From Bacteroidales bacterium (GTDB taxonomy: Bacteria > Bacteroidota > Bacteroidia > Bacteroidales > VadinHA17): a stretch of DNA of 7,327 bases. Position 1 is the stretch's first letter. Every line of letters starts with the position of its first letter. The stretch covers positions 1 through 7,327 of the forward strand of contig JABUEV010000115.1 of assembly GCA_013314865.1 (NCBI GenBank), read 5' to 3'. Below, piece by piece: positions 1 through 6,243 of the stretch. A model generated the notes under the pieces. The model made no database searches. It was not told where the DNA came from and was given only the letters and a program-made list of their open reading frames with translations. A program made the translations under genes and the position numbers.

Positions 1-1348
1 TCGGGTTAATGCTTTCCACCGGTTTGTTTTCAGCCGGAGGCGGGGGAGGAGGGGGAGGTGTAACGTTTTCAGGTGTTTTTTCAGTGTTCAGCATAAAAGT
101 AATCGGGACCATATACCATACGGGAACCGGAACTCCACCCTGTTTACCGGGGCTGAATGACGGAAGTGAGTTCACCACTCTCAGGGCCTCTGCATCCAAT
201 AAAGGATCAACTCCTTTAAGAACAGAAGAATTACCTACAGTGCCGTCAGCATTAACAGTAAACCTCACAATAACTCTGCCCTGTATACCCTTCTCCTTTG
301 CCTCGGCAGGATAGGTGGTATTTTCGGCGATATACTTCAGTAGAGATAGATCACCGCCAGGGAACTGGGGCATCTCTTCGACAACCACATACGTCTGTAC
401 ATCCCCTTCACTGGTTTTTATTGTTTCAGCAGGGATTGGCTCTATTGGGGGCTCAAGGAGAATTCCGTTGCTTTTTTTATCGCATGAGGAGATAAAATAC
501 AAAGCAGCTGCCACTACAGGCAAAACAAGAAAGATTTTCAGGTTTGCCATCGATCCTGTGCGTTCTTTCGTCATCATGATCATTCGTTTTTTTATTAGTG
601 AAGGGTAGGAAAAACTGTCGGTAACACGGAAAGCTTTTGATTTAAACACCTGGCTAAGCAGAAGGGTCTGATAGCTGAGAGGATGAATACCTGAACTCAG
701 ACATCCTTCATCTGCCTGGTATTCATGAATTTCCCTTAGAGATCTTTCAAATAGATAAATAAATGGATTAAACCACTGGAAAGCCTTAATTAATTCAATG
801 ATTATAATATCAATAAAGTGATACCTCGTGAGGTGATTTTTTTCATGCTTAATGATTTCGTCAGCTTCGGCTCCTTCTAGCCGTTCGTTGATAAATATAT
901 ACCCTAGAGCAGAGAATCCTGGTGTTTCAAATCCTTTGAAGAAAACAATTCCTTCCGCATTGCTCCTGTTTCTCGAAACAAGGTAAAGCAGATATACAAT
1001 ATCCACGATTAGTTTCAGCAATACGACAGCCACTCCTGATAAATAAATAAATAAGAGAGCCCTCTGGTATCCTTCTAATTGCGGAGCCTTGTTTGCAGTG
1101 TCTTCTGCAGACTGTGAGCCGGATATAAGGATGTCTGAAAGACTGATTCCGAATACCTGAGGCACTTCCATTGCCTTCAATCCTGGAATGGTAAATACAG
1201 GCAGTATCAGGGCAGTAATCAGTGATCCCATGATAAAAATTCTGTTTCGGATGTATTGTGTGTCACGGGATAAAAACAGCCTGTAAACGAGATAAAATCC
1301 CGCCAGATAAATGGCCGTTTTAAACATATATACAATAACCGGACTCAT
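1..1348 (-). CDS. BlaR1-like M56 membrane metallopeptidase fused to a TonB C-terminal domain (partial, C-terminus beyond left edge)
   Basis: I translated this frame from ATG at 1348; it stays open for 449 codons to the window edge, so the end is missing. Hydrophobic segments lie near residues 4-26, 35-55 and 88-118, and a fourth at 271-288. Between the third and fourth is the zinc-protease core: HEKNH at 168-172 (HExxH) and HEYQADE at 208-214, whose Glu is the usual third ligand. After the fourth segment comes a TonB C-terminal domain (about 320-420: EEMPQFPGGD, YPAEAKEKGIQGRV, then VPVPVWYMVPITF), eight prolines (431-438) and a charged linker that continues outward. In the family, BlaR1 proteins sense an envelope signal and inactivate the BlaI repressor by proteolysis. 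A fused TonB domain suggests contact with outer-membrane TonB-dependent partners, which is inference. The start overlaps the repressor stop (ATGA), so translation is probably coupled. Domain calls are firm; signal and target are unknown. Confidence 0.9.
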   Translation of the reverse strand, partial: MSPVIVYMFKTAIYLAGFYLVYRLFLSRDTQYIRNRIFIMGSLITALILPVFTIPGLKAMEVPQVFGISLSDILISGSQSAEDTANKAPQLEGYQRALLFIYLSGVAVVLLKLIVDIVYLLYLVSRNRSNAEGIVFFKGFETPGFSALGYIFINERLEGAEADEIIKHEKNHLTRYHFIDIIIIELIKAFQWFNPFIYLFERSLREIHEYQADEGCLSSGIHPLSYQTLLLSQVFKSKAFRVTDSFSYPSLIKKRMIMMTKERTGSMANLKIFLVLPVVAAALYFISSCDKKSNGILLEPPIEPIPAETIKTSEGDVQTYVVVEEMPQFPGGDLSLLKYIAENTTYPAEAKEKGIQGRVIVRFTVNADGTVGNSSVLKGVDPLLDAEALRVVNSLPSFSPGKQGGVPVPVWYMVPITFMLNTEKTPENVTPPPPPPPPAENKPVESINP

Positions 1349-1725
1349 TTGATTTCTTTTTGTTTTTTCATTTCTTTCTCCATAATCTTCATAATTTCTT
1401 CCATCTCCTTCACTGAGATCTTTTTTTCGCGTGCGAAAAAGCTTACCATCTTACCGAAAGAGTTGGAAAAATAATTGCCGATAAAATTGCTGAGATGGAT
1501 TTTTGAGTACTCGTCTTTTGATATCAGCGGATAATATTCATGAGTGCGTCCGTAAGCCTTGTGGCTCACAAATCCTTTATCCTGGAGTATACGTACTATG
1601 GTACTGACAGTGTTGTATGCAGGTTTGGGATTGTCAAAATGTTCGAGGATATCTTTGACGAATCCCTTTTTAATTTTCCATAAGACCTGCATTACCTGTT
1701 CTTCTGCCCTGGTTAGTTCTCTCAT
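1345..1725 (-). CDS. BlaI/MecI/CopY-family winged-helix transcriptional repressor
   Basis: This is a 126-residue protein, the usual length of the BlaI/MecI family. The N-terminal winged helix spans about residues 3-68: LTRAEEQVMQVLWK opens helix 1, and YNTVSTIVRILQDKGFV (37-53) covers the recognition helix and following turn, with the wing in KAYGRTHEYYPL. The C-terminal 70-126 is helical and charged, as expected for the dimerisation domain. Family members bind dyad operators as dimers and are released when the partner M56 peptidase triggers cleavage. The staphylococcal cleavage point (Asn-Phe) aligns by eye with S95-F96, so Asn is not conserved here. The gene is first in an operon with the M56-TonB gene, and its TGA overlaps that gene's ATG. 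A promoter and a dyad lie upstream (1786-1820), suggesting autorepression. There is no Shine-Dalgarno sequence. The regulated targets beyond this operon, and any link to beta-lactams, cannot be read from the window. Confidence 0.93.
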   Translation of the reverse strand: MRELTRAEEQVMQVLWKIKKGFVKDILEHFDNPKPAYNTVSTIVRILQDKGFVSHKAYGRTHEYYPLISKDEYSKIHLSNFIGNYFSNSFGKMVSFFAREKKISVKEMEEIMKIMEKEMKKQKEIK

Positions 1726-1785
1726 ACTTCTTGAAATTTGATTATTATTCGAGTTTTTTGAATATTTTCTTTAAAGTCTCAAAAG

Positions 1786-1816
1786 CAAATATAAAACGAA
1801 AAAATTAGTTATCCAA
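1786..1816 (-). promoter_or_regulatory. Bacteroidota-type promoter of the blaI-M56 operon
   Basis: On the minus strand the -7 box TATATTTG (1793-1786) is a full match to TAnnTTTG. A TTG at 1816-1814 lies 20 bases upstream as the -33 element. Transcription would start near 1780, giving a leader of about 50 bases before the ATG at 1725. The fit in both boxes and spacing is good, but no start site has been measured. Confidence 0.7.
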
Positions 1817-1820
1817 CTAA
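1805..1820. promoter_or_regulatory. Candidate BlaI-type operator dyad overlapping the -33 box
   Basis: TTAGTT-ATCC-AACTAA is an inverted repeat with perfect 6-base arms and a 4-base centre. It covers the TTG of the -33 element, so a dimer bound here would block RNA polymerase. BlaI-family proteins bind dyads of about this size upstream of their own genes, so it is the natural operator. The half-site is not identical to the classical staphylococcal TACA/TGTA site; assignment rests on position and symmetry. Confidence 0.5.
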
Positions 1821-1953
1821 ATTATTAATTTTTTTCCTGAAACCTGCATTTTTTTACACCATTTAACATAATAAACTCACAGAATGGGAGTTATTACCGT
1901 TAGACCTGTCCGGGTCAGATGCCTGCAATATTTCCATAAGAAATAGAAGGAAA

Positions 1954-2049
1954 ATGGATGCTGCAGATACTACCGGTCAGGCCACCGAATCTGATGAAGA
2001 TTTTGAAATGACGGAGTGGAATGTTGTCGGAAAAATAGTGTATTTTTAG
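1954..2049 (+). CDS. Possible 31-residue acidic small ORF upstream of the ABC permease
   Basis: An ATG at 1954 opens a 31-codon frame ending in TAG at 2047-2049. It is preceded by AGAAGG four bases before the ATG, the best Shine-Dalgarno-like sequence in the window, in a genome region where most genes have none. The peptide begins MDAADTTGQATESDEDFE and ends in GKIVYF: it is acidic, has no signal peptide or membrane segment, and I recognise no family. It sits 46 bases before the permease start, so it could be a leader peptide, a small gene of the same transcript, or chance. A 20-codon frame (1884-1946) ends just upstream and overlaps the start of the AGAAGG. Coding status is uncertain. Confidence 0.22.
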   Translation: MDAADTTGQATESDEDFEMTEWNVVGKIVYF

Positions 2050-2095
2050 TTCGTGAAGAAAATGAAAGTCAGATTGCAGGTAACAATTACAGAAA

Positions 2096-3337
2096 ATGAA
2101 GCTTAGCATTATAAGGGAAAATTTGAGGATTTCGCTGAGAGCTATCAGGTCGAACAGGATAAGGACAATACTTACGATATGCATTATAGCATTTGGTATA
2201 ATGGCTCTGGTAGGGATTCTCACAGCCATTGATGCCATAAAATCATCGCTTACCTCCCAGTTTACAATGATGGGAGCTAATTCTTTCTCAATCACTTCCA
2301 GGGGGATGAACATTGAGATTGGGAACAGCAGGGTAAGGGCGCGGAATTATTCACGAATTTCATACAGGGAGGCGATCGCATTTAAGCAGAGGTTTGAAGA
2401 ACCTGCTTGGGTTTCAGTTTCTTTCAATGCGACCGGAATGTCGACGGTAAAATATGGCAGTGAGGAGACAAATCCGACTGTCAGTCTTACAGGAGTGGAT
2501 GAAAACTATCTTGCGGTATCGGGTTACGAGATTGAATCAGGAAGAAATTTCAGTCCTGAAGAAATACGGCTTAACATGCACTATGTGATACTGGGTTCTG
2601 AGGTTGCAAAGGATCTTTTTCCTTCCGGAGTTAGCCCACTTGACAGGGAGGTCACTGTTGCCGGCTTAAAACTAAAGGTAGTGGGTGTATTAAAAAGCAA
2701 GGGAGCAAGTCAGGTAAGCAGTGATGCAATATGTCTTATGCCTGTCACCACAGCGCGGATGTATTTTTCAAGGCCTAACATGTCATTCAGAATATCCGTT
2801 ATGCCCTTCAACCCGGTGAATCTTGATGTTATGATTGGTCAGGCTGAGGCACTTTTCAGGGTGATAAGGAATCTTGATCCGCGGGATGAATCGGATTTTA
2901 ACATAACAAAGAGTGACACAATTCTTAATCTTCTGCTCGAGAACATCAGGTATGTCACTCTTGCAGCCACCCTGATAGGAATCATAACTCTGTTTGGTGC
3001 TGCTGTAGGACTCATGAATATAATGCTTGTTTCGGTAACAGAGAGAACAAGGGAAATAGGTGTCAGGAAGGCAGTGGGAGCAAAGCCCAGGACTATAAAA
3101 TATCAGTTTCTGTTTGAATCGATCATGATTGGTCAGCTTGGCGGCGCGCTTGGCATTCTGCTGGGCGTACTGGCGGGAAATGGTGTTTCATCGATGTTGA
3201 GAACCAGCTTTGTGATACCCTGGTTCTGGGTTTTCACAGGTGTTGTGGTGTGCTTTATTGTGGGAGTTGCATCGGGGTATGCTCCGGCACTTAAAGCAGC
3301 AAATGTTGATCCCATAGAGGCATTAAGATATGAATAA
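2096..3337 (+). CDS. MacB/FtsX-family ABC transporter permease
   Basis: This 413-residue protein has the MacB-type permease layout: a short cytoplasmic N-terminus with LRISLRAIRSNRIRT, one membrane helix (about 24-46), a large periplasmic domain (about 47-284), then three membrane helices (about 285-312, 341-363, 374-396). Between helices 2 and 3 is the hallmark MNIMLVSVTERTREIGVRKA (307-326), and the C-terminus APALKAANVDPIEALRYE is typical. Such permeases couple an ATPase to extracytoplasmic substrate handling (drug or peptide export, lipoprotein release) rather than forming a classical channel. No ATP-binding subunit or periplasmic adaptor is encoded in the window, so the partner must be elsewhere and the substrate is unknown. 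The in-frame stop at 2081-2083 limits extension, and ATG 2096 gives the expected N-terminus. The next gene starts 11 bases after the stop, suggesting cotranscription. Confidence 0.93.
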   Translation: MKLSIIRENLRISLRAIRSNRIRTILTICIIAFGIMALVGILTAIDAIKSSLTSQFTMMGANSFSITSRGMNIEIGNSRVRARNYSRISYREAIAFKQRFEEPAWVSVSFNATGMSTVKYGSEETNPTVSLTGVDENYLAVSGYEIESGRNFSPEEIRLNMHYVILGSEVAKDLFPSGVSPLDREVTVAGLKLKVVGVLKSKGASQVSSDAICLMPVTTARMYFSRPNMSFRISVMPFNPVNLDVMIGQAEALFRVIRNLDPRDESDFNITKSDTILNLLLENIRYVTLAATLIGIITLFGAAVGLMNIMLVSVTERTREIGVRKAVGAKPRTIKYQFLFESIMIGQLGGALGILLGVLAGNGVSSMLRTSFVIPWFWVFTGVVVCFIVGVASGYAPALKAANVDPIEALRYE

Positions 3338-3348
3338 AACTTAATACA

Positions 3349-3726
3349 ATGGAAAAGAAGGTAATTCACGAGCCCCTTAAAAATTGTCCGGGTATCTTTT
3401 TCTATCCTGAAAACAATTATCTTGAAATAAAGGGGCGGTCAATACCCGAGGATCCTGAAATGTTCTACAGGTGTCTTGACAGTTGGGTATCGGATTATTT
3501 TTCTGCCAACCGGACATTGAATGTCAAAATACAGCTTGAATATATAAACAGCAGTTCGGCCAGGCTGATGTATGAATTTCTGTATAAGCTGAAGGGATTC
3601 TACCATTCAGGGAAACAGGGCAAAATAAAATGGATCTGCGAACAGGATGATGATGAAATGCGGGAACTGGGAGAAAACTACCGTGATTCCACGGGAGTTC
3701 CGGTGGAAATAGAGGTGCTCCAGTAA
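3349..3726 (+). CDS. SiaC-like regulatory phosphoprotein (DUF1987 family)
   Basis: This is a 125-residue soluble protein with the DUF1987/SiaC fold signature: LEIKGRSIPEDPEMFYRCLD (25-44) corresponds to the family's 'GxSYPEN...FY.P' block, and LEYINSSSARLMYEFLYKL (63-81) to the 'eYfNTSSSK.l..ll..l' block. In Pseudomonas, SiaC is phosphorylated on a Thr in that NTSS motif by the kinase SiaB, dephosphorylated by the PP2C-type SiaA, and when unphosphorylated activates the diguanylate cyclase SiaD. Here the motif reads N67-S68-S69-S70, so Ser replaces Thr; it could still be phosphorylated. No kinase, phosphatase or cyclase gene is adjacent. The gene follows an ABC permease by 11 bases and ends at a convergent terminator region, so it is probably the last gene of that transcript. 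Family assignment is from remembered motifs; the output pathway here is unknown. Confidence 0.82.
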   Translation: MEKKVIHEPLKNCPGIFFYPENNYLEIKGRSIPEDPEMFYRCLDSWVSDYFSANRTLNVKIQLEYINSSSARLMYEFLYKLKGFYHSGKQGKIKWICEQDDDEMRELGENYRDSTGVPVEIEVLQ

Positions 3727-3799
3727 AAAATCAACCACGGTGTTTAAGCCGCATAAAATCAGTTTTAGAATCTTCTGCTGCTTTAAACCCCGTGGTCAA
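3725..3799 (-). terminator. Terminator-like hairpin between convergent genes, oriented best for gapA
   Basis: CCACGG (3735-3740) pairs with CCGTGG (3790-3795), and GTTTAAGC (3742-3749) with GCTTTAAAC (3780-3788) apart from one bulged base. One mismatch lies between the two blocks and a loop of about 30 bases separates the arms. On the minus strand the stem is followed after a few bases by six T (3730-3725), the expected order for stopping gapA transcription. On the plus strand the stem follows the SiaC-like gene but has no T run, so termination in that direction is less certain. The large loop is atypical. Confidence 0.5.
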
Positions 3800-3853
3800 T
3801 TATCTTCTGTAATTCCTTAAAGGGAATATCCGGAATGAAAAGTAAGAACTCTC

Positions 3854-4879
<1,026 letters not shown>

Positions 4880-4896
4880 TTAATAAATCGAGCCCC

Positions 4897-4926
4897 CAAA
4901 GATAACATTTTTATTGCAAATGACAA
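4897..4926 (-). promoter_or_regulatory. gapA: Bacteroidota-type promoter of gapA
   Basis: On the minus strand TATCTTTG (4904-4897) matches TAnnTTTG exactly, with TTG at 4926-4924 spaced 19 bases upstream. The start would be near 4890, leaving a leader of about 30 bases with no Shine-Dalgarno sequence before ATG 4861. The -33 element lies just past the stop codon of the preceding gene, so gapA can be expressed independently of it. Confidence 0.72.
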
Positions 4927-4929
4927 GAC

Positions 4930-5742
4930 TTAATAAACCACCTGTGTATTCCTTCTCCTGAAAAGGTTTGAAAGCTTGTTTGATTCCGGATTAAGAGGAT
5001 CGATAACTATGCCAAATCTGTAACTGGCGAATAAGGAGAAGTATATTGATTTGTTATCGGCAGTGGCCATTATGGGTATCTCTTTCAGGAATGCGTTTAT
5101 CTGGGCGCCTATTTCGATGGCATGAATCATTTTTTCTTCCTTGCTGTATTCAAAGTTGAAGCCACCTTTTGCAAATAACCCGGGTTGAAGTTTCAACTCA
5201 TCAAATCCTTTAAAAAATGAGGCGCGGCTGTAAATATCATAAGGCTGATGAATTGTGACGTCAAATTTTTCGTCTACAATTTCAAACTGTGTAAGGTCGA
5301 GTGTGAGAGGACGGAGTATTCTGTAATAAACAGGTTTGTAGAGGGCTAATGCCGGTCCTGCCGAATAAAAATATCTGACAGCAACCCCTCCCAGGTCAGC
5401 TTTTTTGAACATTTCGTGCTGCCGGCCTATGCTTGCCCGGAGATAAAAAACCGAGTTAAGCTTACCGAAGACAAATGATCCGGCCTGATTATAATAGCTT
5501 GATTGTCTGTATTCTTTTGGATGTCTGAGAGTTCCGGCTTCAACTTCAAAATAACGCTTGTTGAGGAAATTTATCCTTCGGGCATCGCGGTAACTGATCC
5601 CCATTCCGTTTGTATTCAGAAGTATTCCAAAAGACCTTTCATTGCGGAAAAATATCTTTTGCTGTTCGTCAATTTCACCTTGCGCAAAAAGCGATTGCCC
5701 GCAGAAAGCAATTAAAGAAAAAACAATAAGCAGCTTTTTCAT
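4930..5742 (-). CDS. Secreted hypothetical protein, probable outer-membrane beta-barrel
   Basis: This 270-residue protein begins with a clear signal peptide: MKKLL, a hydrophobic stretch to about residue 19, and probable cleavage after A20 (LFA|QG). C14 does not sit in a good lipobox (IAFC), so a soluble or barrel protein is likelier than a lipoprotein. The mature part is rich in alternating hydrophobic/polar stretches with aromatics, for example SFGILLNTNGMGISY (37-51), FVFGKLNSVFYLRASIG (90-106), GLFAKGGFNFEYS (188-200) and SIYFSLFASYRFGIVI (232-247), as in small outer-membrane barrels. Conserved-looking points are LLNTNGMG and LRHPKEYR. I do not know a function and assign none. It lies 45 bases downstream of a 41-residue lipoprotein gene on the same strand, and probably shares its promoter because no good internal one was seen. 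Barrel topology is an inference. Confidence 0.8.
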   Translation of the reverse strand: MKKLLIVFSLIAFCGQSLFAQGEIDEQQKIFFRNERSFGILLNTNGMGISYRDARRINFLNKRYFEVEAGTLRHPKEYRQSSYYNQAGSFVFGKLNSVFYLRASIGRQHEMFKKADLGGVAVRYFYSAGPALALYKPVYYRILRPLTLDLTQFEIVDEKFDVTIHQPYDIYSRASFFKGFDELKLQPGLFAKGGFNFEYSKEEKMIHAIEIGAQINAFLKEIPIMATADNKSIYFSLFASYRFGIVIDPLNPESNKLSNLFRRRNTQVVY

Positions 5743-5743
5743 T

Positions 5744-5795
5744 ACGGCTGACTTATTTACAGTAAGATTGATGATTAAAACAAAAAATCAGCCGT
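5744..5795. repeat. 8-base inverted repeat bridging the lipoprotein stop and the barrel gene start
   Basis: ACGGCTGA (5744-5751) and TCAGCCGT (5788-5795) are perfect inverted arms 36 bases apart. On the minus-strand transcript the first arm includes the TGA stop of the 41-residue lipoprotein and the second ends one base before the next ATG. The hairpin could affect coupling or ribosome access for the downstream gene. A role is inferred only from position, and an 8-base pair can occur by chance. Confidence 0.35.
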
Positions 5796-5913
5796 TATAA
5801 TCTGTCTGTTCAGTTTCGGCCTTGCTGTAGGCAGGGCATACCTGGTTATTGCACGCACTGACAAACAAAGCAATAGCAAAAATAACGGCAAGGATAACTG
5901 TAATCTTCTTCAT
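5788..5913 (-). CDS. Small (41-residue) lipoprotein with CPAYSK motif
   Basis: Reading the minus strand from ATG 5913 gives 41 codons ending in TGA (5790-5788). The N-terminus MKKITVILAVIFAIALFVSA is a lipoprotein signal peptide; VSAC fits a lipobox, with C21 as the lipidated residue. The mature peptide is only about 21 residues, starting CNNQVCPAYSKAE and ending TDYNG, with a second cysteine at C26. I recall very short Bacteroidota lipoproteins with a Cys-Pro-Ala-Tyr motif, but no function for them. It is preceded by a plausible promoter (5937-5965) and followed 45 bases later by the barrel-like protein, so the two likely form an operon acting in the envelope. The lipobox, promoter and spacing together make it a real gene rather than a chance frame, though too short for many gene callers. 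Confidence 0.8.
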   Translation of the reverse strand: MKKITVILAVIFAIALFVSACNNQVCPAYSKAETEQTDYNG

Positions 5914-5936
5914 ATTATAACAACTTGATCAAAGTA

Positions 5937-5965
5937 CAAAAGTAATCTATTCAGTTTAAAAACAA
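5937..5965 (-). promoter_or_regulatory. Probable promoter of the small lipoprotein-barrel operon
   Basis: The minus-strand TACTTTTG (5944-5937) matches TAnnTTTG, with TTG at 5965-5963 as -33. The spacer is 18 bases, slightly short of the usual 19-20. The start would fall near 5930, about 17 bases before ATG 5913, giving a very short AT-rich leader without a Shine-Dalgarno sequence. Confidence 0.5.
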
Positions 5966-6222
5966 TCTTTATGCCAGAAATTTCAGTCTACGGCCCTGAA
6001 ATTTTCAACAACTGCTTTTAAGAATCATACATATAAATGTAAATTTGCTGTCAATTATTGTCTTATGAGCAATTTATTTTTGATATTTTCATCTGTTTTC
6101 GCTTAAAAGACACTTCACTTTATTCATAATCTTTTAAAAATTTTCTAACAATATCTGATCGGAAGTAATTTATAACAATAATTTTACACGTTTTTTTAAC
6201 CAAACAAATTCATGTTTGTTAT
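5966..6222. other. AT-rich divergent spacer between the lipoprotein operon and msrBA
   Basis: This is the main body of the 330-base gap between divergent starts at 5913 and 6244. It is strongly AT-rich. I find no convincing coding frame, tRNA or repeat array. Two TAnnTTTG matches on the plus strand (6040-6047 and 6075-6082) could be -7 boxes for msrBA but lack a properly spaced TTG, so the msrBA promoter is not resolved. A 6-base-arm dyad, AACAAA/TTTGTT, lies near 6203-6220. Confidence 0.5.
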
Positions 6223-6242
6223 TCTGTTAAACAATTAACAGA
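6223..6242. promoter_or_regulatory. Perfect 8-base-arm dyad immediately before the msrBA start codon
   Basis: TCTGTTAA (6223-6230), ACAA, then TTAACAGA (6235-6242) form a perfect inverted repeat ending one base before ATG 6244, where a ribosome site would be. It could be a repressor operator or an mRNA hairpin controlling translation of the repair enzyme. No known regulator's consensus is recognised. Symmetry and placement are seen; function is inferred. Confidence 0.45.
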
Positions 6243-6243
6243 T

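Noticed and set aside
37..60. G-rich tracts on the plus strand resembling a G-quadruplex motif
   Set aside because: They are fully explained by the proline codons of the M56-TonB linker on the minus strand.
9..608. Three plus-strand open frames of 65-101 codons
   Set aside because: They lie opposite the M56-TonB gene, which has recognisable HExxH and TonB motifs; the plus-strand peptides look like nothing known.
1906..1919. GACC-TGTCCG-GGTC short inverted repeat upstream of the permease as an operator
   Set aside because: Arms are only four bases and no promoter could be placed near it, so it is within chance expectation.
1915..2313. 132-codon minus-strand frame with hydrophobic stretches
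   Set aside because: It overlaps the N-terminus of the MacB-type permease antisense; its hydrophobic run mirrors the first membrane helix of that gene, and it has no recognisable domain.
5924..5931. TTGATCAA palindrome in the lipoprotein leader
   Set aside because: An 8-base AT-rich palindrome is too short to support a regulatory claim by itself.
6040..6082. Two plus-strand TAnnTTTG sites as the msrBA promoter
   Set aside because: Neither has a TTG or TTTG at 19-20 bases upstream, and both would give leaders over 150 bases; kept only as possibilities in the spacer entry.
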